This document shows positions 48,716 to 59,737 of a stretch of DNA of 64,000 nucleotides, in pieces. A program made the position numbers and the translations under genes. Source of the stretch: Nissolia schottii (taxonomy: Eukaryota; Streptophyta; Magnoliopsida; Fabales; Fabaceae); assembly GCA_003254905.1 (NCBI GenBank), contig QANU01055992.1:91603-155602 (forward strand), read 5' to 3'. Within the stretch, counting starts at the first letter, position 1. Every line of letters starts with the position of its first letter. Under the pieces are notes generated by a model that was not told where the DNA came from, did no database searches, and worked only from the letters and a program-made list of their open reading frames with translations.

Positions 48716-49960
48716 AGGGGCCCCAAAGAAAGAAATGAGCAAAGTCATGCATGGTTGAGTCACAGGGCTGACCTACGCGTCCAACTCTAGGTCGAGTCAC
48801 AGGGCCGACCCCTCTCCATCCCAGCAGTTGGATGGTTATTCCTATCATGGTTCAATTGATTAGTGACATCGAGCATCCGTGGTTAGCTACCACTTAGGTT
48901 AAGCGCTTCCTGGTCGACACGATATAGAAACAGGAGCAGGTTGTAGTTGTTGGCTACAACTACAAGGGAGGAGGACATATGATAAGAAGAAGAACATAGC
49001 CATAGGGCGCGTGAGAGAATCCCAGATCCCCTCATGTATAAGATACGTGATGTATGTATATATGTATGTATGTAAATATGTATAAAGTAAGTCATCGTCA
49101 AGAGACCCCTCAAGACGGCCTATATGAAGTTATAGACTACGCGAGTATGTGAGTGGATGTCACAATACTCAAACAAATAAGTAATAAGCTCGAATCCTTA
49201 GGTAATGTGAAGATTAGAGATCCCCAATCACCTAGTAAACTAGATAAAGCTACTCAGGACCTAGACCAAAGATAATAATCAGTAGGAGTTTAGTATGCAT
49301 GAACACTTAGAGATCTCCTGAGTGGCCTGGACCATGATTGAGTAATGAGACGATAGATAGAGCTAAGAATTCCCCACTGAGAACGACGCGTTCTCACCCC
49401 CCCACTCCTTTATGGTCCTAGGCGTGCAAAACGAGTGGATTGACGAGGCCGATACATGGTAGGCTGACGGATGAGCCGCAACAAAACTGTTCCAGAGCAG
49501 CAACAGAGGTTCCACCTACGCATTAGGGCGATACCTGTTTTGTACTCTGTATGTGGTCTAGATAGGCCATGGAGTTGTCTATAAATTCTGTAATAATTAT
49601 TAACTAACGGATATGAGATTTTGTGACGGACCTTGAACTTGTTAGTATATGTATATATATACTCTACATGTTCTTTTTCGATTATCGTCTACATTGCTTG
49701 AAACGCTAGCGGTTGTATATATATGTTTCCTTGATCACGCATGGCTCCTAATTTATAAATTATTAAAGAAAGGAGAAAGTTTTCAAAACGGTCCATAATT
49801 TCGAGTAAGAGATAATTGTCAAGCCAAACGTAGGGGCTAGAAGTAACCCCAACCAAGGCAGATAACAGCCCTATAATTAGTGTTGTGACTATAGCGTAGA
49901 CTGAAAGTAGGGGTGTTTCACCTGATATGGGGAGATGATTGGCTAAACCACTTAGGCCCC
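48716..49960 (+). mobile_element. Possible Ty3-type LTR remnant
   Basis: Contains the phrase CCCCACTGAGAACGACGCG followed by TTCTCACCC (about 49376-49400), of a kind often seen in plant Ty3 LTRs. A TATA-like GTCTATAAATTCTG (about 49577-49590) lies downstream, in a stretch of higher GC than its surroundings. No ends, coding region or partner LTR was recognised. Treat as a fossil of uncertain limits. Confidence 0.35.
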
Positions 49961-50305
49961 ATTTGTTACATCGCATAAGATCTGATAATATTAGTTAATA
50001 CTATAAAATTAATTTTTATCATGTGTTTGACATGAGATAATATAGTATTATATGTTCTTATCCAGTTGTATTCTATAATCATTGTATTAAATTATCATGC
50101 CTGTGGGACCTAATTAGACCTGATCAGTCTTCTCCGTTCATCTTTTGTTTACATTCTCTCATCGGATGCTTCATCACATAATCCCATGTCGCTGCCACCA
50201 TCTCCGGTCACCCACCACTCACCTATTGCAGCACGTCGTCACCCACCGTGGCCAAAGCTTAGAAATGACTCGAACTTACACTTTCAAGAACCAAAATGAG
50301 CATTA
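49961..50305. other. Short spacer
   Basis: Begins with GGCCCCATTTGTTAC, a phrase typical of MITE ends, but no inverted partner was found. No gene. Confidence 0.4.
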
Positions 50306-50584
50306 CTCCCTTCGCCCATTTTTTGTTGTCATTTTTTCAAACAAAAATTTGTCAAAAATTAATTATCATTTGATTAGATTAAAGAAATATTAAATGTATT
50401 TTTTATACTTATACCCTTTTATCTCTCTCATACTTCCCATAACACTTAATAATTATAACATTTATTACTCAAAGTTAATTTTATCTTACATTATATTTTC
50501 TCTATTTTACTCTCAATTAAATTATTTATTAAATGGCGTGTTTTTTTTATAAAAAATATAACAAAAATGGAATGGAGGATGAAG
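50306..50584. mobile_element. Stowaway-like (Tc1/mariner) MITE
   Basis: A 279-bp AT-rich element flanked by TA on both sides (50304-50305 and 50585-50586). The left end is CTCCCTTCGCCCATTTTTTG; the right end read inward is CTTCATCCTCCATTCCATTTTTG. CTCCCT(C/T)CG at one end, a matching GGAGG at the other, the size and the TA site suit Stowaway. The inverted repeats are imperfect, so this is an older copy. Confidence 0.62.
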
Positions 50585-50586
50585 TA

Positions 50587-51666
50587 TCACCCTTTGTTTA
50601 CGAGCAGGAGATAGATGTACATTAATTAATCTCAGGGCAGGGCAATGAAGTGACGAAAAGGAAAGCAAAATAGCAAATGCAGATGCAGCAGCAAGGGTGT
50701 CAATTGGAAGAAAGGAATACAAAATGCAGAGAGGAAGAAACAGAGGTTCGTGATAGCCACTTTCATGCCCTCTTTGATCTTGTAGGGCCGACAACAAGGA
50801 CGGTTTCAGCCGTCTATTACCCAACAGCTCCTCTCTGTTAAAGCCTGTCCTCCTTGTCTCCCTTTCCCTTTATCTTTCTCTTCCTCTCTCTTCCCTTCAA
50901 TTACTCTCACCCTCCTTTAATTTTTCTGATCCTTAATAGATAAAAAAAGAAATTAATAACTGTACCTCGTTAATTAATTCTTGGTGTGGTTGATATGCTA
51001 CCTTTCCAATCCTCACACACGCAGAAATTATTGAGAGACCTTTTTTTTCCTAACACAATCATCACTCCAAAACTAATCGCCTGTTTTCAAGCTTAAGCAA
51101 ATCATCAACCTAGTTGATGATTATTACATTCTAAATATTACCTATAAAGGAATTTTCATTCCAAAAAAAAATAATTTTAATGTCCATTCAACACTAAAAA
51201 AAAATTATATTATATCATTCAATCAGCAAATGACTCTCACTTCATATTCTCTATCTCAAAAATCCCATTTATTACATCATGTAATTAGTAGTCAAGGTAA
51301 GTCCTTTGTACGGATATATGCATATAAAATTTGTAAATTATAAAATAATTAAATATAAAAATGACCCAAAATTCTTTCTCTCTCTTACACTGCATAAGGT
51401 GACGACTACTGATGAGAGTGAGACCAACTTTTGCACATCGCATTATTATTGTGAATTAAAAAAAGTAGAAGCCATAGAACACTGCACACACCCCCCATGA
51501 GTTATTATTTTACCTATAACATAATTAAAAAAAAAACGATTTGGTGCTAAAGAAAACACCTTAATATTAAAATAATACTTCTCTTGAAATAAATAACATA
51601 ATCCACTAGTCACATCTCCTTAAGATGTGCATGACTCATCTCTTGCATCCTCCCAGATCCCCACCT
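50587..51666. promoter_or_regulatory. Upstream region of the glutaredoxin gene
   Basis: No coding sequence is supported. A pyrimidine-rich block (50845-50935, TCTCTTCCTCTCTCTTCCC) and a TGACG core (51402-51406), the core of TGA/bZIP binding sites, lie upstream of the TATA box. A single TGACG pentamer is expected often by chance. Confidence 0.35.
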
Positions 51667-51675
51667 CTATAAATA
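51667..51675 (+). promoter_or_regulatory. TATA box of the glutaredoxin gene
   Basis: CTATAAATA, about 185-190 bases before the start codon. Transcription would begin near 51700, in TCAACCATTCCTCACAC, leaving a 5' leader of about 160 bases rich in A and C, as is common for plant leaders. Confidence 0.7.
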
Positions 51676-51858
51676 TCACCCTCTCCCCTCAACCATTCCT
51701 CACACAAACAAAACACCAAAAAAAAGAAAGAAAAGGAAAAACCAAACCTCGTTATCATTCTCTCTTCTCAACATTCCCCAAAACGCATTCCACGCTTAAC
51801 TTTTCCACGGTCTTCTTTCGTAATCCCTAGTCAACTCAAAAAAAAAAAAGGAAAAAAA

Positions 51859-52242
51859 ATGCACTACCAAACGGCGTCGTGGGGAGGATACATGGCACCA
51901 AGGAGCGCGGTGGTTTCGGTTGGGGACCCGCTGGAGCGCATAGAGAGGCTGGCGTCGGAGAACGCGGTGGTGATATTCAGCGTGAGCACGTGCTGCATGT
52001 GCCACGCCATCAAGAGGCTTTTCTGCGGGATGGGCGTGAACCCCGCGGTGCACGAGCTCGACGAGGACCCCCGCGGGAAGGATCTCGAGAGGGCCCTCGT
52101 CAGGCTCCTCGGCACCTCGTCCGTCGTTCCCGTCGTATTCATCGGCGGCAAGCTCGTCGGGACCATGGATAGGGTCATGGCCTGCCACATCAACGGCACC
52201 TTGGTCCCTCTCCTCAAGGAAGCCGGTGCACTCTGGCTCTGA
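51859..52242 (+). CDS. CC-type glutaredoxin (ROXY1/ROXY2-like)
   Basis: A 127-residue plant-specific class III glutaredoxin. The thioredoxin-fold protein would use glutathione; members act in nucleus and cytosol, bind TGA bZIP factors and affect petal, anther and stress programmes. The active site is S-T-C45-C46-M47-C48, the CCMC form of ROXY1 and ROXY2, followed by HAIKRLF. The cis-proline is P91 in VVPVVF, and the glutathione-binding GG is at residues 96-97 (IGGKLVG). The C-terminus is ALWL (124-127), the motif needed for TGA/TOPLESS interaction in this class. Length (about 100-140 aa) and lack of introns fit the family. The ATG at 51859 is the first after an A-rich leader and gives the expected short N-terminus with a conserved aromatic/Gly segment (SWGGYM). 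The coding region is much more GC-rich than its flanks. No damage is seen. The CCMC site favours ROXY1/2 over other CC-type members, but exact orthology is not shown. Confidence 0.97.
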   Translation: MHYQTASWGGYMAPRSAVVSVGDPLERIERLASENAVVIFSVSTCCMCHAIKRLFCGMGVNPAVHELDEDPRGKDLERALVRLLGTSSVVPVVFIGGKLVGTMDRVMACHINGTLVPLLKEAGALWL

Positions 52243-52879
52243 ACGTCTGGATTTGATTATTTGAAGTATTTAATTTGAAAGTTGTTATTATTATAAGTCA
52301 AAAGGAAAAAAAAGAAACAAGAGTGTTGTTGTTTGTGTTTGAGTTCACTTCCACTTACTGCTATTGTTGTTACTAGTACTACTACTACTAAGAAGTTATT
52401 ACTACTACTACTATTATTACTATTATTACTACTACTAATGCTAATGCTTATAGCGAAGGCAACCGCGCCTGAGGTAAATTAAGGATTGGTCTTTTCTTAA
52501 TTTTGTGAGTCTCTTCCATTCCATTTTGGACACTTATCACTGACTTGTTAATCAATATCAATTACCTTTCTCCTTTTCAACTCGTGTTTTTCTTCCTCTT
52601 CTTCATTTTTCTTATTTATTTATTTATTTTTTGGTTTTTTCTGTTCTTCTTTTGGTTCTGGGGGTGATGTTTGGGTTAGTTTGTCATGGCTTGCTTGCTT
52701 TGGGGCCATCCTTTTGTAAAGATAAGAGGCATGATAGTAAAAAAAAAGAAATATTGAAAAAAGAGAGCTAATTTTACTGTTTCTGTCCAAGAATGTTGTC
52801 ATGCTTCTACCTCTCTCTCTGCTTCTCTTTATGCTTTCGTCCCGTTTGTTTTTGGTTTCTGTCTATGTGGATTTCTGTT

Positions 52880-52910
<31 letters not shown>

Positions 52911-54879
52911 TTATTACTATGTCCAAAAATGGCACGAGCATTATCGTTATTTTTATTTTATGGCTAGGGGCATGTAAACATGGGCACACAAAAGTGGAAA
53001 TTATACTGTTTGACTGTTTGCGTTGAAGAGAGAGGAGGTAAAAAAAAGGTGTGGGCGGTGGGAGAGAGGGGGACCGGTGTGAAACGCCGTCGTGTCCCAA
53101 CGTAGTTGTCGCTTTCGTTGTCTCCCATGTTTCGCATCGATTGGATTGGTGTTAGTGTATTCATGCTTGCCGTCAATTAACTGTGAAGTGATGCAAATAT
53201 CCTTTCTTTTTTTCCTTTTTTTTTTTTAAGGTGAAGGAATAAACAAAACTAACAAAAAGGATATCCACACCAAGAAAAAGGATATTTGGTTAATTGGTTG
53301 TATCAATATCCTTTTTTATTTTATTTTATTTTATTAGTAATGGGAGCAGTGCTTGTCATTAACAATTTTATTTTATATTAAAGTATTTATTCTCATGTGT
53401 TCAACTTGTTAATTAATTTATTAAATAAATTTAATTTTGATGGTTTTACACAAACACTTAATAATGTACAATTTTCATGCTAACAAAAATGTTTGATCTT
53501 GCATCTCTTATATTCATTACCATTTCAAAACCCTTATAGTTAATAACGTATAATTAATTAAATGATAATGTATAACCTTTTTATATTAACAAAGCACTAA
53601 AACTAACTTATTGAATAATTTCATAAAAACGAAAAATGTTGAATTTAAGTTTTTTTTTTTACGGTAAAAGTATTCTCTACGCTATTAATACTTTATTTTC
53701 ACATTTAATTTTCACTATTATTCTCGTATATAATAACATATAATTCGATGATTATTACCAAAAATAATAACAATTGGATGAAAGTATATGTTACAGGCTA
53801 CGTGGTGAAAAATTCTTTCTCTGACACAAGTACATATCTCACATTTGCACACAAACACAATACCTTACCAAGTATTCTTAGGGTTCTATTTGACGGGATC
53901 CACTTTTGATCTCAAAGATGACATATGAGTCAACTTGACCCAACACACATGCCACACACGGGTCGGGTCAAATCCAGAAGCTGGTTTAAGCAATGATGTA
54001 TGGGACCTAGGCTGCACCCTGATTTGGTGGATTGATCTCCAAATAAAAGTAAAATTGCTGATAATTTTATCTTATAATTACGGAAATATCTCATCCCTTC
54101 AACTCTCATTTACAGAAAGGTCAAATTTAAAACTCTCAAGTATAATTAAGTCTATCAACTCCTTTTATTTTCTTTACTCCCATTACAAAATAAAACTAAA
54201 AAAACCCACCCCATGGGAATTAAAGTTTTTTTTCTTTTTTTTTTCTTCGTGGAAGAAGACAAATTCTTCCTCTACATAGATGTAATGTCATCTATAAATA
54301 TTGAAGATGTAAAAGTAGTACTGAACCCAACAAAAATAAGAGTGGAGATGAGATGCCGAGAAAGAACTTTTCAGAATTGGGCAGTGATGTGTGATTTTTT
54401 GTTTTTGAGTAGTGGCAGTGATATACGTAGTATTCTTTTGGTCATATGAATGTTGAGTATGAGACCCACGTTTTCGTTGCACCAACTTGTGGTCCATCGC
54501 CCAATAAAAGGAATGGGCTTTTGAATGCCAAGCCTTTTAAAATTTGAACGACGTGTACCACCTAGGGAGCTTCTTCATAACTTGGGAATAGGATCACTCT
54601 TATGTTTCCCGTATACGGGTATTAATACTGAGCACGGTGCGATACATGAAAACACGATAAAAACATAAAATACGATTCGAACCGTATGTATTTAATAAAA
54701 TTTAATAACTATACAATAAAATGATAAATATTAATAAATATTAGTAAAAATGATAATATAACTAAAAAAAAGTAATTAATGGTGTGTAAATTTAAATCTT
54801 TATCTTGAAATTTTTAAATAATAGAATTTTAAAGATGATAAATATTCACTAAAAAGAAAAAAAGTTAATGATGTATGTT
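52243..54879. other. Downstream region of the glutaredoxin gene and AT-rich spacer
   Basis: An (ACT)n/(ATT)n-like trinucleotide block (about 52375-52440) lies about 130-200 bases after the stop and may be part of the 3' UTR. TTTA runs occur at 52614-52627 and 52880-52911, and TTTTA near 53312-53335. No gene is supported; frames at 52793-53176 and 53935-54497 have no domain. Confidence 0.55.
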
Positions 54880-55240
54880 ATGACTTGTGAACACGAGGCG
54901 ACACGTACTGATCATGTTCTTTGACAAGTCAGAGCTCCTTTGGAGGTTGAGTGACATTGGGTGTGGACCTGCAAGGCCTTCCAACGTAGAACATGAGTAT
55001 GAGTTATGGAGTTTATGAATGATATCGTACTTGATCTTGGTGTTGTGTGTCCCCTTTTATAGGTTGAATTGTTGGTTCCAAGTATCAAGGGATACTTCGA
55101 GTTCTCCTGCTAACTGCCATCAGCCTCATTCAAATGTGGGGGAGACAGTTAGCGGGAGCTTATCTACTCTTTTTCACGTGGTCGCGTGACTCACCCTTTT
55201 TGGGCCTCATTGGGCCTTACTAAATATTGTAAATTGGCAA
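54880..55240. mobile_element. Possible Ty3-type LTR remnant
   Basis: GACCTGCAAGGCCTTCCAACG (about 54968-54988), with GGTGTTGTGTGTCCCCTTTTATAGG downstream (near 55040-55064), resembles the promoter-distal part of plant Ty3 LTRs that carry ACCTGCAAGxCACTCCGACG. GC content is higher than the surroundings. No ends or coding part seen; an uncertain fossil. Confidence 0.3.
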
Positions 55241-55539
55241 AAGCAAGCATACACACACTGGTGGCTTAAAGAGCATATATAGCAAGTAGAAAAGAAGAAG
55301 AGGTGATTAGTGTTGTAGTTATTTAGTTAATGATTCAATTTTATCTTATTTGGTGTGACATTGACTTCATTCAATTTTCTGTTATTTGGTGTGCAAGTAG
55401 TTCTCTATTTAGTTTTTTTTTCTCTTGACACGTAGTTTCTTGTTGTGGACCCAATGTGAATGTGGTATAGGAAAGGAAGCGTGGGAATCAAATAAGTAGA
55501 GGATAGATGTGGACCATGTTTCATAAAAAAAAGAGGGGC

Positions 55540-56507
55540 TCCTACATTCACGAGGATGCTAAAGCCCAACTAGAAGTCGAGAGATTAGAGAGGAAAAATC
55601 TCTAGGCAATGATAGTAGCCTAGAGATTGAAAAGGTAGTCATTGGAACAAGCAGTGAAATATATTTTGCAAATGCAAGCAAGAAATTTGCATCTTGACTT
55701 GGCTGCCATGGTTACTTTAATGGTGTGCTTTTACATTTTAAAATTCTATTAGAATGCCTTGCGTTTTGTGTTCTAAGAAATTATTTTATATGATACTAAC
55801 AAATGCAAACAACTCTTTGATTTTTCAGGCTCTAGATGATGGTAGTGAGACTAGACATGATGCTCAACATCATCATTCAAATCAAAGTGGAAGATAATCT
55901 TTTGAAAAAGAAGAGTACATGTTTCGATGTTTAGTTTTAGACTTTTATTATGGATGTTTATCGGATTGTTTAATGGGTTTATTTAAATGTTTGCTAAAGG
56001 TTAGCTTACAATGCTAACCATCAAAATGTTTTTTGGATTATGTAATGTATCACTTTAAATATTTGTTGAAGGTTAGCTTCTTTATATATTGGATTTCTTA
56101 AATACTTTTATGATATAATTAGGCAATTATTTGAAGTTAATATAATTTTGGGTAAAATTGCTCATAGTTTGCTAAAAAAATAATAAAATAGCTGGTTGGT
56201 AATTGTTATGAGACATATATTAAAAAAGCCACTTAGCAACAGTTTCAAACCATCGTTAAACAGGCGTTAGTAGCTTCCTTGTGTAACGTTTAGCGGCAAT
56301 TGTGAACCGCATATAAAACCATTGCTACAAACTGGTGCTAATCAGGAAATAGTGATGGTTCTACCAGCAGTCGTCGCAAATCATTGCAAAAGGGTTTTAG
56401 ATAATACATAGCCATTTTCAAACCTCTGGTAAACCGTTTAGTGGCGGTTTAAAATCGCTGCTAAAACCAAATTAAACCGCCACTAAACAACAAATTTCTT
56501 GTAGTGT
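55540..56507 (+). mobile_element. CACTA transposon, 3' end with last exons of its Transposase_24-type gene
   Basis: The plus strand shows LERKNL, then a segment matching the family's coiled C-terminus (EQAVKYILQMQARNLHLDLA, about 55649-55708). After an intron-like AT-rich gap ending in TTTTTCAG (about 55822-55829) comes ALDDGSETRHDAQHHHSNQS (about 55831-55890) and a stop. Such acidic/His-rich tails are usual in these proteins. About 600 bp downstream the element ends at 56507; read inward this is CACTACAAGAAATTTGTTG, a CACTA terminal repeat, with subterminal TTTAGTGGCGGTTTAA and AAACCGCCACTAAA motifs at 56440-56490. The left part is missing. It is a different family from the 24145 element by its subterminal motif. 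Confidence 0.72.
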
Positions 56508-57082
56508 AAGCAAGAGCATGCATGGTCAAGACCTGTCTATCTAGATACATCCCATTGTTATCTATTCTAATGTTTTTATGAAAGTATTACTATTGATATT
56601 ATTACGTTACTATAACTTTTCTTGATATGTATATTATTATGTATTGCATATGTGTGTTCTTGTTTCAAGTGTTTCGCGAGTGTTGTGGGTGACTGCTCAT
56701 TTATTGAGTTATTTTCCTAAAGACTCACCCCTCGTCTCACCTTTTAGGTTCTTCAAGCAGTTGTAGTAATGTCATATTCTTGAGTAAGTAGTCACCTTGT
56801 GGTGAAGTTATTATCAGTTATGTTAGAGAATAATTTTCTATTTCAATGGGTAAATTTGACTACAAATTTTGATATGTGGGTCAATGGGTGTTTTGGAAAA
56901 ATTTATTTTTGTGTGGTATTCTATGCATAAACCGTTTTGTTGTAGGCCAATTTTATTTTTATTATGCAAAAAAGCTACTTTGTCTGGTGTAGCAAGCTGA
57001 TTTTGGCTTTCACCTTTTTACTTTTGCTGCCTATAAATTTTGAGTTAAGAGTAATTGAGAGGATTTTTTTCAAAAAAAAAAA
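56508..57082. other. Short spacer
   Basis: AT-rich, ends in a poly(A) run (57072-57082) that on the minus strand is the T-tail of the SINE. No gene is supported. Confidence 0.5.
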
Positions 57083-57270
57083 GTTTAGGTGGATTTAACA
57101 CCGATCATCTCACCAAGGTCAGAGTCTGCCTCTAAGATTTTTGAGTGCTTAGAAGAGTACTTACAAATTACCTACCAAAGTGGCTCTCACATCAGCAGCA
57201 TGAATCGAACCCACATCCTTTTTGAGATATAAGTTCACTACTTACCAATTGTGCAAACCATCTTTGGCAA
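57083..57270 (-). mobile_element. tRNA-derived SINE
   Basis: On the minus strand the 5' part carries an internal RNA polymerase III promoter. A box A-like TGGTTTGCACAATTGGTAAG lies at about 57242-57261 and a box B GGGTTCGATTC at about 57202-57212, spaced as in a tRNA. A tRNA-unrelated body of about 110 bp follows and ends in a run of T (the A run at 57072-57082 on the plus strand). Length near 190 bp and a terminal T or A tail suit plant SINEs. No cloverleaf forms beyond the promoter boxes, so it is not a working tRNA gene. Family not assigned. Confidence 0.62.
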
Positions 57271-57337
57271 CCTAGAAGAAATTAAATAGTGTACTTTGTT
57301 GTCTTTGAACTTCTTTATTTTTTTTTTTGAGAAATTC

Positions 57338-57502
57338 TTGTGTAGGTACAAGTCTAACACATTATCTTTGGGCACATACACAATAAAAATGAATCATACC
57401 ACCTTTATTGTGTATCCCACCAAATATTTGTGGGCTCCACACGTTGAACTTACTTTTACTGTGTGTGCCCAAAGATGATGGATTAAACTTGTGCCTACAC
57501 AA
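57338..57502. mobile_element. Palindromic MITE
   Basis: A 165-bp element whose left arm TTGTGTAGGTACAAGTCTAA and right arm (read inward) TTGTGTAGGCACAAGTTTAA stay complementary for about 60 bases, including ATCTTTGGGCACA on both sides. Only about 40 bases in the middle are unpaired. The transcript would fold into a long hairpin. Clear target duplication not found. Superfamily uncertain. Confidence 0.75.
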
Positions 57503-59737
57503 AAAACAAAAATATGGGCAAATAAAATAAAATAAAAAGGTACAAAGCCAAATTTATTTACTATTGATTCAAATTAAAAACTTAAGTTTGTAAACTTAGA
57601 GGAAAATGTGAATAATAATAAGTGATTAGGGAACTACATCGAACTGTGGAGACAAGTGGTGAAGCGAAGACTCGTCATCATAGCTCTATCAGAATCTCTA
57701 AGGTCTCTCGGATGCTCTAGGTCTATTTGGGTTCCTCTCTTTTTTCATAATCCCAAAGGTGAGGTAAAAAGGGTGATTTCCATGGGGTTGAATGTGTTTT
57801 TCTCTCTGTCCTCATCTATCTCAGTCTGCCTCTTCATCACCCTCCTTTCCCTTTTATTCTCTTTTTCCCTTCATATTTTCTCACTCAAACCCCCAGTTCA
57901 GTCTAGCATGGATTGATGGAGACCACTCACTTCCAATGTTGCATAGGGTATCTTGCACTCTTCCTTGTCCAGTAGCAACAACGTCAGACCATAGGCTTCT
58001 TCTATGTCTAAAGTTAAAGTGACTTTTTGCTAGGTGTGGGGATAGCTCCTAAATCATACTAACAAATGGTCTTTCCTCTCTCTAACCTAAGTCATCCTAG
58101 GGTGCAACGTCCGCGAGTCGCTACAGTGATCAATTTGTCTGACGAACCTTCCTGATGACCTCATTTGGAGATTTTATCTCTCCATGAGGTATTCGCGTTA
58201 TCCCAAAACCACCGGTTCATGTACTTGCATAGTTCTCAGGGTTGGGCCAAGTTCGTTTCCTCACGGATGTCAACCTTTACATGTCATCTGCACAAGCCCT
58301 CCATGGGACGCTACTCGCCCATATCAAATAAAGTTCCTTGGTCCATGAATTAAGCCTCAATTAAAAGACCAATTCAATTTTCTAATATCCAGTTCCAAAC
58401 AACTACCAATCGATTTTGGTTTTTGTATGTGCGTGTTACGAAAAATTAAATTGGCTTACAGCAAACCATTTTTTGTTTCACAATTCCGTACAAACACAAA
58501 TGTGCAGAAAGCCACACGCATGAATATTAATACTATAATTTTTCCAAATATATTCAAAAATTGAACCCTGTGCTGTGTTCTCCGGTTGCTCAACCTCTGT
58601 TTCAAGTACTCCTCCATGCACATTATGTTTGTGTCTCTTGCAAGTTTGAATTGTTTGGGGGTAGTAAGCTGAACAAAGCAGAAAACACATATTTGTGGCA
58701 TGAAGCCATACCTTTCATAGGAAATGTAATAATTAATAATATTTATTTCCTCAGTTTTGACAATCTTCAAATCCAAGAACGATGAGCTATCACCTTGTTG
58801 AAAATTTGGGGGAGGGGTGGTGGTGGTAGTGGTGGGTGGAGGGGGTTGGACATTGAAAGTGATTGTGGGTGAGAGGGTGGAGTAGTTTAGAATTAATGGT
58901 CAACTTAATAATAGATGATTAACTTGATGACAATTTAAATTATTGAGATTAATGTGGCAAGTCTAGTGACAAAAATTTTGCAGGATTAATATAGTCGCAA
59001 ATATAAAATTAGAGTACTAAATTGCAGTTTTACTCTAATTTAACACAGTGCAGCCCATTCAGTTAAACAACAATGATCCATAAACTAAGTTTAACTGGAT
59101 TCAACTGAAACAATCTATAGGCAAAAAGGAATGATCACAGTTCCAAAAAAATCCTTTCTATCAGTACTGTTCTACTCCTACATCTACCCCGATAGTCCAG
59201 TACCACTAAATTACAGTTAAAATATATTTAACTGAAATAATCTTGATGAACAGATAAATAAGCATTGTTCTAAATCCTCCATTTCATTTTCTACATTAAA
59301 ATTTTATCAAAAAATTTCTACATTAAAATAAAAACATTTTGATTATTTTCCCTTTATATCTGCCTTGCCTTCCATTCCTCCCTTGAACTTTTAGTTCTGT
59401 CCTCAGCAATAAGAAAGGAAGAAAAAAACACAAAACCATAAAAGCAAGTAAAAATAACAAAATCAAATCCATAGAAACAAAGGTATACGAATTTTGAAAA
59501 TTTTCATAGGTGCATGTTTCAAAGCAAAGAAAAAATCGATGTGATGTATAATTTAATATTTTACATCTTAATTATAACATTAAAAATACAATTGTAATGA
59601 GAAATAATAATATACTGACAAAGTTAAGATGCTATTAAATAGCTTTATAAGCCATTATTAATTTAACATTTTTAATTGTATTTTCAATGTTATAGGTACA
59701 ATTTTAAAAATTAAATAATATCATCTTTTTTCTTGCT
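57503..59737. other. Spacer between transposon cluster and GRAS gene
   Basis: A GC-balanced patch at 57640-58350 has scattered open frames but no recognised domain; it may be an old gene or element fragment. A G-rich tract (58808-58880, GGGTGGTGGTGGTAGTGG) follows. The last part is AT-rich and would hold the GRAS 3' UTR and polyadenylation signals on the minus strand. Confidence 0.45.

Noticed and set aside
51402-51406. TGACG as proof of TGA-factor control of the glutaredoxin
   Set aside because: A single pentamer is expected by chance in a kilobase; it was kept only as a weak note.
51796-52217. Minus-strand frames of 117 and 130 codons over the glutaredoxin
   Set aside because: Antisense shadows of a well-conserved gene.
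54660-54685. GATTCGAACC as a tRNA box B
   Set aside because: No matching box A at the right distance and no tRNA-like folding.
57202-57261. A functional tRNA gene on the minus strand
   Set aside because: Box A and box B are present but no acceptor or anticodon stems pair and a long unrelated body follows; it fits a SINE.
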